From Agapanthus africanus (Eukaryota; Streptophyta; Magnoliopsida; Asparagales; Amaryllidaceae), in the NCBI GenBank assembly GCA_030015575.1, contig CM057347.1, positions 506,295,176 through 506,359,175 on the forward strand: a DNA stretch of 64,000 nucleotides, read 5' to 3'. How positions within the stretch are numbered: position 1 is the first letter of the stretch; each line of letters begins with the position of its first letter. A program made the translations under genes and the position numbers. Below the pieces are notes generated by a model. The model worked only from the letters and a program-made list of their open reading frames with translations, had not been told where the DNA came from and searched no databases. Of this stretch, positions 43,269-55,156 are shown piece after piece.

Positions 43269-45485
43269 TGTAGGGTTCCTAGGCACTCTCAAGAGGTCTC
43301 ACAAGGCATCAACCATGCCAATTTCAAATTTTACGGTGCCGAGAAACCCTAAACTACGGATCGTTGGCTAGATGTCTAGGCGATAAAAGAACTAGTTTAC
43401 AACTAAACTATAAGATAACGGAAATACAACCTTTGTAGATCCGGTGCTCCACCTCCATAGCTCCGCAACGAAGTCCCTTTGCTGTCCAAATGAATTCCCG
43501 GGCTCTAGCGTCGGCTTCATCGGAGAATAGGCGAGCTAGGTCGTCGATGTCCATGCCGAAGATGATCTACGTCGAAGTATCGCTAGATCAAGCTCCAACT
43601 TCACCAAGTGAAGAAAACTTGTGAAGGAAACACACTCTACTACTTGGCAAGAGGTAGAGGATGAAGAAATAGGAAGTGGGTAGACTTTAGATTTGGATTT
43701 CTCACTCATATTCATCAATCACCATTGATGAAGTGAAGGTTTTCTTCAACTTGAAGAAGATGAAGAAGAAGAAGAAGATAATGAATATGATAAGATAATT
43801 AAATTGAAAAGAAAAATGAATCCTTATCATAATTCCAACCATAGTTAGGTGTAGAGAATAAACTATGGTTAGTGAATGGTTAGGTTAAGGAGATGAAGAC
43901 AAAATGGTCAAAGTTGAATGAAGCTTCAAGAAACTTCATGAATCAATGCAACCATTTTGTTTTCTTCTCTCTTTATTAATCCAAAATAAATAGATAAATT
44001 AATGGATAAATAAATAAAAACCTAACCATATACTTAACCATAGGTTTAATTCTTTACACTTAACCAAAGCAAACATGTATCATCAAACATGATACAATCA
44101 ATTGCACAAAAAGTATATCACATATACAATGTGCACATCCGAGTGAGAATATCCATTTAAAGTGAACCGATACTAGTAATGCAAAGTAATATATCAAATA
44201 TATAATTATACATTAAATCATTAAATCAACACTTGATTTAACGATCCGGTCATATCGCATATAACCGACTAGTATCCTATGTATCGGTTTATCGAATCAA
44301 TGCTTGAATCGATAACTAGGTTATATCGCATACAACCAATCGATACATTTATCGCGAGAATGGAATACTGTAGCACATACACGCATTATTCTCGGTCCCG
44401 CACATATCTCATATGCGCTCCTATTTCGTTTCGCTTGAGCCAGGAAACCTCTGTGTAGGACTCTAAAGACTTGTCAATACGCCGGCAGCAGGCGATGATC
44501 ATATCAAACACCCACAAGTCGCAAGCGGTCTGCTAAACGTAACGGCCATCCGGGTATTGAGCGATCTGAAGATCGACGAGCAAGCCCGCTCACACTCTAG
44601 TGAATCCAACCAGTAACACTACCGTACAGTCCGGTCTGATCGTCTAATATGTCGCATATCTCGCCTAGGGGTGGTAAACGTCAGACCCCAATAGCTCGAT
44701 AAGTCGTGTCGATATGAGGTCTATAACACTTCGAGAAACTACTGGTAACACTTACCAGTAAATCTCAGCAACCCTGGCCAGGGATTTCCTGTTATAGCCA
44801 ATCGAACACAGCGCAACATCAACTCCCTATACCGGGAGAGACGAATCCCCTCCTATCGCTCATTGCCTCCATGTGACTCGGGACTGTATCCAAAAACCAC
44901 CGTTTTACACGCCCTCTTGGACGTGGTAAGATGGAAATCAAAGCACAGTGGGAACCACACAAGACTCTATGACGATCTCGGGTCAACAGACTACTGTGTA
45001 CCAGTGTCACCAGAGAACTGCCATCTGAGGTGAGGTATAATACCATCTGGGAGTTCTCGGCGAGTCCGTCCAGTGTACCCAGTCTCCACTGAGCACCGTA
45101 TATCATCTTCGATGTCAAACACCAATGGATATGGGATCATCCATCGCCCATCTGTATGGGTCGAGAAGGTATACGCTAGTCTACTCTGGTATATCGATGC
45201 CCCATCTCGATACACCCTCGACTAGGGACTTTGAAGGATGTACTTATGGACTACCATGTCCCCACTAGTATGATCCGCATCATAGTCCAGGTAGTCAAGC
45301 ACACATCCTAAGGGCTTTACCAACATGTAACAGAGAGACAATCAGTGTACACGTTAAGGTAAAGAGCAACCAGATAGCATACTATCATGTCGAGCAAGAA
45401 AGTCCTCCTTATATACGTCTCAGCATCCACTACAATATACATCCAATGTACAGTAATGGCCTCTAGGGCATACATATAACTAACA
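43269..45485 (-). repeat. 3' LTR of F
   Basis: TGTAGGGTTCCTAGGC to ATATAACTAACA. Nearly identical to its partner; a GAAGAAGATGAAGAAG stretch near 43755 is a purine-rich simple sequence inside both LTRs. Confidence 0.92.
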
Positions 45486-45500
45486 ATCTCCCACTTGCAC
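45486..45500 (-). promoter_or_regulatory. Polypurine tract of F
   Basis: On the minus strand GTGCAAGTGGGAGAT directly before the LTR. Identical to that of G. Confidence 0.8.
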
Positions 45501-48250
45501 TAGGGCCATCTGTAGCAGTGGTTGTAGTATCTCATACTCAACCATCCCATAAAAGTCTCTCTCTGGGAATAGGCCTTCGTGAGTGGATCCGCCGTGTTGT
45601 CCTCTGAGTCTACTCTTCCAACCTCGATCCCTTAGAGATCAACCATCTCTATGATCAAGTGATACTGCCTTAGAATATGTCTGGATCACTGATGGGACGT
45701 GCGTTCCTTGGCATAAGCCACAACTCTATTGTCACACAATGGTAGGAACGTAGTTCATCTCATGAACCAATATACACCCAAACAGCCTTTTTGGTAGCAT
45801 CTTAAGTAGCGATGTATCCCGCCCTTATCGTCTAGTATGCCACGGTATCTAGCTTGGAACTCTTCTAACATACCGTCCCTTTACTGAGGGTAAAGACAAT
45901 GCCTGCGACTGACATTCAGTCGTCTTTATCACCCTGGAACACTTCCAGTGATTCTTCCCAGGATCGATTGATACCATCTCACTACAACTAGTGAGAATCC
46001 TAACATCCAATTAAATCTATCTCATAGATCTAAAACTCAGGATTTAGGAGGTATCATTTTGATCCTATACGGAGAATCTTTGTGATAAACGGAGATTGAT
46101 CGAGCATAGCATAGGAAACTCCTTCCCCATCAAGAGTATGTCATCCACGTACTCTACGAGGATCGTCACCATACTCCCTACTACCTTTTTGTATATACTA
46201 GGTTCATCTACCATTTTGATGATGTCAAACTCTTTGACTAGTTCATCAAAACAGATGTTCTAACTCCGCGATGCCTGCTTTATCCTATAAAGCATCTTGC
46301 ACACGTTTCCGCTGCTCCCACTGTCTACGAAGCCCTCTGGCTGTGTACTTATAGACGCTCTCTTCCAAAATATCATTTAGAAAGGCAGTCATGACACCCA
46401 ACCACCAGATATCCTAGTCATGGTATGTAGCCGTGGTAAGTAGGATCTGGATGGACTTAAGCATAGATACTTGAAAAGGTTTTATCATTATCCACAGCTG
46501 GTCAATGATGCAAACTTTTAACAAGTCTAGCTTTGAAAGTCTCAACTTTTCGATGTACACCAAGTAATCTTCTCAAGATATACTTGCTCCTGATGGGGAT
46601 TTAACCCTTCAGATATAGCAACCAAAGTCCATACTTTGTTGGTGTAAAAGGATTCCATCTCAGATCGCTAAGCATCCAGCCATTCTTACAGAGTCTTACT
46701 CCTGATGGCCAGCTCGAAACTAGTTGGGTCATCATCTCATGATGCAATCCTCGCTCCTACTGTCATAGAGAAACCGAAGTATCTCTCAGGTGGGTGAGGA
46801 ACCCTACTAGATCGGCGGAGAGGCTGAGGTTCGTTGGTATCTACTGAATTCTTTGGTTGTACCAAATCATCAGCTGTAGTTTGTATAGCTGGAACCTTTC
46901 CAGTTCTATATTACAGACCTTGCCTCGAGCTTGTCCGGATTTTGCTTTTTAGACATAGGCCGGACAACCCCAAATCTTAACTAGCTTAAGACATGGGCTC
47001 TTCCCTTTCCATATCACATATGAAGTGGTAGGCACTGATTTGATTCAAACCCTATTCAATAGGTATGCAACTTCTCAAGTGCATAATCCCATGAGGAAAA
47101 AGGTAACTAAGTAGTACTCATCATAGAGCACACCATATCAAATAGGGTGTATCTGTTCCGCCCCGACATACCATCGTGCAATGGTGTATACGGAGGAGTA
47201 ATGCTGAGAGAGAATCTCATTCTCCTTTAGAATAGTCCAGGAATTCCGTGCTCAAGTATTCTCCTCCTTGATCTCATCATAGGACATAATACTTATACCC
47301 GTATTTTGGTTCTCTACTTCTAACTTATATTCTGTGAATATCTCAAAAGGTTCGGACTTGTGTTTCAACAGGAACATATGTCTGAATCTCGAGAGATCAT
47401 CAGAGAATGTAACGAAGTACAAAGAACCAGTCTTGGCATATGTAGACAGGGGACCTTACATACATCAACATGTATTATCCCAAGAGTTTGCTAACTCTTT
47501 CTCTGTTTCCATTAAACAGAGCTATGGTCATCTTATCTTTGTGACATGACTGGCGAGTTTCATAAGATGTAAATTCAAACTGATTTAAATATGCATCTAT
47601 ATGTAACTCTAGCTAGTCGGGTCACATTGATATGACCTAGTCTACAATGCTTCAAGAAGGATTCGTTCATTTCTGAACTCTTCCTCTTGTGTGTATTCCA
47701 TATACTAAGAACTGTAGTTTGATTTAGAATATCAACGCTTTTAGATAACGTGCCTGATACGATCAACTTTTGATATAGGAAATGTTCAAAACATTATCCA
47801 ACAATACAAAATTTTATCATTTCTTTACTGATAAAGAAACTGATATGATTTTGTATATCAGGTTCGGTATCTAATAACATTCGTTCAGAATCAATGTATT
47901 GGTAATACAGGGTGACAGTGACCAACAGACTTGGCTGCAACACTTGCCCCGTTTTCTGCCTCATGAAACTTATCACCCGTTCTCAGTTCTCTACCTGTCT
48001 GTAGCCCTATGTAACAGATTACATATCTGGGATCCTGATCTGGTATCACATACCCAGGACGTAAAGGATACTGAGAAACAGTTCTGTATAATGAACACAC
48101 CCGAAGATGATGCATCATCATGCACTCTCTTCGTTTGGGCGGCACGGGAAATCTGGTATTCCCCAAATTCCTGCTCTGTCTTATAACAATTATAAGTTGG
48201 AGCGGGACCAACGTTCCCCAGCTCAGTATAACAAGCGGGTTCAGTCAAAA
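45501..48250 (-). pseudogene. Eroded pol region of F
   Basis: On the minus strand, going from the LTR inward: RNase H traces near 45550-45620, reverse transcriptase traces about 46000-46900, integrase traces about 47100-47560, a pre-integrase piece (47575-47766) with FLKHCRLGHINVTRLA, and a protease piece (47991-48248) in the same context as that of G (MTEPACYTELGNVG against GLTEPVYYTGLGNVG in G). Open stretches are 60-106 codons. Broken in very many places. Confidence 0.68.
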
Positions 48251-48730
48251 ATCCGTATACTATCTTGATTAAGGCGTGATATGGTCGCTACCAGGAGAGA
48301 GAGAGAGAAGAAAACACTCAGCGTTCGCTCTTGCAAGAATAGATTGGTTATTTATTTTATCTAATCAGGATGGCTCCCACTGCTTTTTATCAAATCTTCC
48401 TTCAAACCCTAAAAGGAAAGACTAGCCGGGATTAATTACACACTACATGTTCGCCAATCTTTCAGCCAGGCCAGTGTTGGTACTTTGAGGGAGGTCCCCG
48501 TGCTTTCGTACGAACCTAATTAATGTAAACCTCGTTTTCCCAGAGGCGTAACCTCGTTAACACCTTTCTAGACACCTACTTGATCGGCTAATTGTAATGT
48601 ATAAAACTCTCCCAGGAGTAACTCTTACTCGCAGCGGGTATCGGGATCCAACTATCTCATAGAAGGTATGCAATCTCATTGCAAATTTCAACACTTGAAA
48701 TTCCCGATAATATTTTGCCCCTAGCAGCTA

Positions 48731-48933
48731 TATGATCTTAACATAGTCAACAAATCATAAGTGCTAGTCAAGTTCAACCCGTCATTTCCCGATTGAATTA
48801 AACCCACCCGCACGACCCTTAACATAGTCAACAAAGTCGCACGACTACCCTAATCCAATCACATCATATGCTTATGCAGATAAGCACTAATTAGGTACCG
48901 CACACTACGTCTTAACATAGTCAACAAACGTAG
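48731..48933 (-). ncRNA. Triple stem-loop cassette in the F leader
   Basis: The shared core on the minus strand is TTTGTTGACTATGTTAAG. Stems: TATGA/TCATA (48731-48759), CGTGCGAC/GTCGTGCG with two G-U pairs (48809-48843) and CTACGT/ACGTAG (48905-48933). The inner core pairs as TTGAC/GTTAA with one G-U. Same order as in E and G. Confidence 0.6.
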
Positions 48934-49069
48934 CACGAATACTAACCAGTACTTATCTGAAATGACGGAGGGCTACGACAGGTTTTTCTGAAAACCTATT
49001 GCGTAATGAACTTGATATCGTTGTAGAATCAAATGATTTTAAAATGGAGTGATTTTGAGGCTTTTCTAG

Positions 49070-49282
49070 TTTTGCTAAAGGAGTCACTCCCGGTGAAGGG
49101 ATCGTCGGTCCTTTCCTCGTCGAATGAGGTGCGGGATATATCATATATATCACTGTGCAAAGCAGAACTCTTAAAAGCAATCAAAAGACAAACCGAGTGT
49201 GTAGCATCTGCCAGTTATTGCTAAAGGAGTCACTCCGGGTGAAGGGATCTCGGTCCTTTCCTCATCGAATAAGGTGCAGGAT
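49070..49282 (-). repeat. Duplicated CCTCATT-type module in the F leader
   Basis: Two copies about 150 bp apart (49070-49141 and 49219-49282), each with TGCTAAAGGAGTCACTCC and GTGAAGGGATC on the plus strand. Homologous to those of E and G. Confidence 0.6.
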
Positions 49283-51424
49283 ATATCACATATACCGCTG
49301 TGCAAAGCAAGAACTGTAGCTACCTGTTTTATTTTGAAATTCAATTCTACAACATCTTAGGTTTCTTTTATTTCATTAATCATATTAATGAAGTCCCATC
49401 ATTTAAGTTTACCTAAACATCACAGATAAATACGACGTACACTTATGCCATCCGCATTCGCCTCGATGTCCCCTCGTGCACCGTTAGGTTAGGTAATTAA
49501 CGGCAGAGCGGGGCAGGGCTAGCGCGGGTGTAAAACATAAGTAACGGCTATATAATATATCATATATACTATATAAAGTATCTATCATAGAACATCACAT
49601 GATCACATCACAGATATCGCAGCAGAAGAAACATATGAAATATTGGATATACTAGGACGTCCGTGTTTTCAATACGAGCCAGTATAAAACACGGATTCCA
49701 CGGTCGTGATGAATAGCCAAACCCACACCCCTAGACCCCTACGAGAGCGGCAAGCAGCCCTACCAATTCTGGAGTTAGGAGACCCGGACCTGACTCCTCG
49801 AGTTGGTCTCCCACTGGACTCCAGAACCCGGTTACTTGTGCCCTCCTCCTTGGGTCTATCCTAGTGCGGAAAAGTAAATAATATACAAACGGTGACATCT
49901 TCCGCAACCTGGAAGTGCCCCAATAAAAGAATATTACATACAAGTTTTTACATGAATGAAAAAGAAAAACACTCATCTCACATAAAAACCCCCGGCTATT
50001 CAAACACGACGATCCAATATAACATATCCAGCAACACATAACATCACATGTCATCAACGTAAGTAAATATGCGCATCCCAATTGTCGTTGACATATAGCA
50101 ACGAAACCGGCGATATCACATATTACACTTACGGTCACAGAAAAGAAAGTGTAAAACTACAACAGTTGGAATCCGCAACCACCTCAGACATCACATGCCT
50201 GACCAAATGAATTACTTAGACATCGCATGCCTAACAATTATAAACCCCGCATTTTAGTCTCAAAATCGAAAACACTTTTCAATACCAAGTCGGGTAATTC
50301 AACAAGATTCCCGACATCCTGATCGAATACTCGTCGCAAACTTCAGTAGGCGGCCGCACCCCAGATACCGTCGACGAAGTGCACCAAGGCGGAACACCGC
50401 TACCGCGAGCACCCGGACGGATGCTTTCGGCGACGGGGTTCTCCTACAGTCACTTGGTCGGGGCTATGGGATGTAGCTGTCTATTAAGTTTGTCCGGCGA
50501 ATATCCGCGTACGCTACGTGATTGCGACGGACTTTTGATCGCATCAAAATTCCGTGGCAACCGATCAAGTGAGACTAAATTGCTAGATTTACAACATTCA
50601 TTAAGTTATCTCATAACTTATTGTGAATTCCAATTATTGTATCCCATTTCGGATAAATAGAAAATGTCAAACTTTCCGATCGAACAATCGAACACCCAAG
50701 TTTTCCCGATACAGATCAACACATGAAATATGAGTCTAACAACATTCAGTTCGTGCCTCAGTACCAACGGTCCAGCCGTAGAAGGGTCAAGCCAACGCCT
50801 CACATGTGGCACGCCGTACTGCCCCAAACCCGAAGGTTCAAAGGGCAGTTCAAGACGGTCATATAATCGAGTTAAGGTTTGTTGTCTTCTAGAGGGTCCA
50901 TCGCGTTACTTGCACTACTTAGAACGTCGTTAAACTACGGAAAAATCCAACACTTGGAAATTTCCCGACAGGGGAAAAATTGGGTATTTATATCCGGTCG
51001 AACTTTTTAACATATTCAAGAATTTATCCGGAAAGCCACATAGACAAAATTTGATACCCCGATCGAAACACCGAATCCCCAAAGCAACCCCAGAAAATTC
51101 AACTCTTGAATAAATATTAAAAATTCCCAGAAAATCCAACTCCAGAAAATAGGAATTACTGTGCAAACAAAAGTCAAAGAGTCAACAGTATCGCCGCGGA
51201 ACCGCCGTGCCACGTGGGCTTAGGCCGCGGTTCCGCGCCGTCATGACGGAGTTACGGCTCCGTTTTGCACAGTATTTCATAATAAACCCTGCTTTATTTT
51301 CTGCATATTTTTAATATTGAAAAATCCCAGATTTTAGAATATTTCCAGAGAGCAATTTTGATTTGGGGTTTCGGGTTCGTTCGGACTTCAAACGTCGTCT
51401 AGACTTCGCCTAAGGCTCTAGCTA

Positions 51425-51437
51425 GGCTCTGATACTA
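51425..51437 (-). promoter_or_regulatory. Primer binding site of F
   Basis: The plus strand carries GGCTCTGATACTA next to the 5' LTR, the complement of a Met-tRNA-type primer site. Confidence 0.8.
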
Positions 51438-51438
51438 C

Positions 51439-53657
51439 TGTAGGGTTCCTAGGCACTCTCAAGAGGTCTCACAAGACATCAACCATGCCAATTTCAAATT
51501 TTACGGTGCCGAGAAACCCTAAACTACGGATCGTTGGCTAGATGTCTAGGCGATAAAAGAACTAGTTTACAACTAAACTATAAGATAACGGAAATACAAC
51601 CTTTGTAGATCCGGTGCTCCACTTCCATAGCTCCGCAACGAAGTCCCTTTGCTGTCCAAATGAATTCCCGGGCTCTAGCGTCGGCTTCATCGGAGAATAG
51701 GCGAGCTAGGTCGTCGATGTCCATGCCGAAGATGATCTACGTCGAAGCATCGCTAGATCAAGCTCCAACTTCACCAAGTGAAGAAAACTTGTGAAGGAAA
51801 CATACTCTACTACTTGGCAAGAGGTAGAGGATGAAGAAATAGGAAGTGGGTAGACTTTAGATTTGGATTTCTCACTCATATTCATCAATCACCATTGATG
51901 AAGTGAAGGTTTTTTTCAACTTGAAGAAGATGAAGAAGAAGAAGAAGATAATGAATATGATAAGATAATTAAATTGAAAAGAAAAATGAATCCTTATCAT
52001 AATTCCAACCATAGTTAGGTGTAGAGAATAAACTAGGGTTAGTGAATGGTTAGGTTAAGGAGATGAAGACAAAATGGTCAAAGTTGAATGAAGCTTCAAG
52101 AAACTTCATGAATCAATGCAACCATTTTGTTTTCTTCTCTCTTTATTAATCCAAAATAAATAGATAAATTAATGGATAAATAAATAAAAACCTAACCATA
52201 TACTTAACCATAGGTTTAATTCTTTACACTTAACCAAAGCAAACATGTATCATCAAACATGATACAATCAATTGCACAAAAAGTATATCACATATACAAT
52301 GTGCACATCCGAGTGAGAATATCCATTTAAAGTGAACCGATACTAGTTAATGCAAAGTAATATATCAAATATATAATTATACATTAAATCATTAAATCAA
52401 CACTTGATTTAACGATCCGGTCATATCGCATATAACCGACTAGTATCCTATGTATCGGTTTATCGAATCAATGCTTGAATCGATAACTAGGTTATATCGC
52501 ATACAACCAATCGATACATTTATCGCGAGAATGGAATACGGTATCACATACACGCATTATTCTCGGTCCCGCACATATCTCATATGCGCTCCTATTTCGT
52601 TTCGCTTGAGCCAGGAAACCTCTGTGTAGGACTCTAAAGACTCGTCAATACGCCGGCAGCAGGCGATGATCATATCAAACACCCACAAGCCGCAAGCGGT
52701 CTGCTAAACGTAACGGCCACCCGGGTATTGAGCGATCTGAAGATCGACGAGCAAGCCCGCTCACACTCCAGTGAATCCAACCAGTAACACTACCGTACAG
52801 TCCGGTCTGATCGTCTGATATGTCGCATATCTCGCCTAAGGGTGGTAAACGTCAGACCCCAATAGCTCGATAAGTCGTGTCGATATGAGGTCTATAACAC
52901 TTCGAGAAACTACTGGTAACACTTACCAGTAAATCTCAGCAACCCTGGCCAGGGATTTCCTGTTATAGCCAATCGAACACAGCGCAACATCAACTCCCTA
53001 TACCGGGAGAGACGAATCCCCTCCTATCGCTCATTGCCTCCATGTGACTCGGGACTGTACCCAAAAACCACCGTTTTGCACGCCCTCTTGGACGTGGTAA
53101 GATGGAAATCAAAGCACAGTGGGAACCACACAAGACTCTATGACGATCTCGGGTCAACAGACTACTGTGTACCAGTGTCACCAGAGAACTGCCATCTGAC
53201 GTGAGGTATAATACCATCTGGGAGTTCTCGGCGAGTCCGTCCAGTGTACCCAGTCTCCACTGAGCACCCGTATATCATCTCCGATGTCAAACACCAATGG
53301 ATATGGGATCATCCATCGCCCATCTGTATGGGTCGAGAAGGTATACTCTAGTCTACTCTGGTATATCGATGCCCCGTCTCGATACTCCCTCGACTAGGGA
53401 CTTTGAAGGATGTACTTATGGACTACCATGTCCCCACTAGTATGATCCGCATCATAGTCCAGGTAGTCAAGCACACATCCTAAGGGCTTTACCAACATGT
53501 AACAGAGAGACAATCAATGTACACGTTAAGGTAAAGAGCAACCAGATAGCATACTATCATGTCGAGCAAGAAAGTCCTCCCTATATACGTCCCAGCATCC
53601 ACTACAATATACATCCAATGTACAGTAATGGCCTCTAGGGCATACATATAACTAACA
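51439..53657 (-). repeat. 5' LTR of F
   Basis: The partner of 43269-45485, two bases longer. The matching 60-codon and 75-99 codon minus-strand frames in both LTRs are duplicates of non-coding sequence. Confidence 0.92.
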
Positions 53658-53662
53658 GAAAC

Positions 53663-53892
53663 TTGCTAGTATTGCATACCTTCTGAAGTGTGGTGACCAG
53701 AGTAGCTTCCATCTAGGTTATGACACGATGATAGTTGGGTCCCGATCCCACTGATGAGTGGGAATACTCTTGGGAGATATTTTTCACTTCATAATTAACT
53801 AACCTATTAGGTGTCTAGAAAAGTGTTAATGGGGCTACGCCTCTGCAGAAACGAGGTTTATTTTACTTAGGTCTATACGATAGCACGGGGAA
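53663..53892 (+). other. G leader, middle part
   Basis: A 230-bp piece of the G leader between the insertions F and H. It resembles 23200-23340 of E in inverse (GTGAGAATCGGGATCC against GTCCCGATCCCACTG). It has no coding frame. Confidence 0.6.
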
Positions 53893-54008
53893 TGTAACGA
53901 CTCTGAATTTACTGTACTGAATTTTCAATTTTAATGTACAGAAATGAGTTTACAGCCTGAGTTTGAGTTATAAGTCAATTTTGCTAAATAATAGCATGAA
54001 ACAACTTG

Positions 54009-54063
54009 TAGCTCACTGCTAAAACCTCTGCACTGCTGTGACATAGCCCCTGTGTTTGATTCC
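54009..54063 (+). promoter_or_regulatory. tRNA-like A and B boxes in long LTR H
   Basis: TAGCTCACTGC (54009-54019) and GTTTGATTCC (54054-54063), 45 bp apart. Slightly off consensus at both boxes but the same module as in A, B, C and D. Confidence 0.55.
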
Positions 54064-54442
54064 CATCATACACAATTATTTTTTTTGATTTTTTTTTACT
54101 TTTTGGGAGCCCAAAAGATTGCACGTGCAATACACAGAGAAATGAAAAGTTCAAAAAAAATCAAACATGTGCAAAAAGGTTTAAATACCGTGTTGATCAA
54201 GTGGCATGAATTTCGAGGCAAATGCCTCGAGATCGACCGGCCATTCTTGATGGAAAACCGGCGGGGACGGCTATGATAAGCCCAATTTGTCCCGGGCTTT
54301 GCACACTCGTCTCTTCACCAACCTCTAACTCCCCTACACTGTTTGATTTCCCTGTAATCAAACAGAGACCTTTCAATTCACAATTTATCACAATTTTAAT
54401 GTTTTTTAATCCACTATTTTAATTCCAAAACCCTAATTCTCC

Positions 54443-54452
54443 ACTATAAATA
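54443..54452 (+). promoter_or_regulatory. TATA box of long LTR H
   Basis: ACTATAAATA after AAACCCTAATTC, the same context as in copy A. Confidence 0.6.
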
Positions 54453-55131
54453 CCATTCTCTACTTTGGCTCAGCACCATTCTAAAAATTCTAGCCAAAAC
54501 TCTCTAAAAACGTTCCTAGTGCAAGTGAAGTAAAGGGGAGTTAGCAAGCAAATTGGTTTCGGCGAAGATCGAAGCAAATTCCGGCGTTCCCGCGACGCTA
54601 CGAAGCTTATCTCCTCTTCGTCAACCTTTCTTTAAGCTTTCTAAGCCGTAAGTCCTTTCTAAATCTCTTCGTTTCTATTGAAATTCCTTTTCAAATTTTT
54701 ATCGGTAAAAGTGGAGTTAATACCGACATTTTCTTTTCTAAAACACATAAATCCCTTTTCCTTTACAATTTAGTCACTCTAATTTTACTACATCATTTGT
54801 AACCTTAAATCCTAATATTTAGAATCAAATTTCATCAAAATTCTCATGTGAAACAACAATAGTAGAACTTTTTCATTAAAATACCTTAAACTTTATAAAC
54901 ACCTATTTTAGTATTTGTTAAAACAATATCTTAGGAAAACATCACGGGGTAATGACCTACCCTATACGTACACTTGGTTTCATAGCACGATACTCATTGA
55001 ATGTATTTTCGTTTCGACGAATAATATTACGATAAAATACCATATAACTTTAAAAACCGGATTTCTTTTAAAGCAGTATTTTCTATTCTTTGTGATTACG
55101 CATCCACAACCCTATTTAAGGGATCCGCTAA

Positions 55132-55156
55132 TGGATGGTGTGGATTATTGCACATC
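55132..55156. repeat. Conserved hairpin in long LTR H
   Basis: GGATGGTGTG and TGCACATCC pair around GATTAT, the counterpart of 9052-9076 in copy A. Confidence 0.45.

Larger units (their letters stand above)
48251..51424 (-). other. Structured non-coding leader of F
   Basis: In minus-strand order from the primer site: about 1.5 kb without features; an acceptor-like TTATTTACTTTTCCGCACTAG near 49865, split as TTATTTACTTTTC and CGCACTAG; two CCTCATT-type modules (49219-49282 and 49070-49141); triple stem-loops (48731-48933); then a CT-rich tract ending CTGGTAG near 48288-48312, right before the protease piece. A 135-codon frame (49731-50138) has no homologue in E or G and no domain. No gag is visible. 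Confidence 0.6.
43269..53657 (-). mobile_element. Element F: young Ty1/copia retrotransposon with eroded pol (fossil interior)
   Basis: LTRs 43269-45485 (2,217 bp) and 51439-53657 (2,219 bp) differ at about 26 sites by eye, near 1.2%. TSD GAAAC (43264-43268 and 53658-53662) lies in the G leader. The polypurine complement follows the left LTR and the primer-site complement precedes the right LTR, so it reads on the minus strand. The interior (45486-51438) has an eroded pol half and a 3.2 kb leader. The open frames are small, so F could not have supplied its own proteins when it inserted. Confidence 0.92.

Noticed and set aside
49731-50138. 135-codon frame in the F leader as a gene
   Set aside because: No counterpart in E or G and no recognisable domain, with a composition that looks like random translation.
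7925-54063. tRNA genes at the A/B box pairs
   Set aside because: No acceptor stem or full cloverleaf could be drawn around any of the five box pairs.
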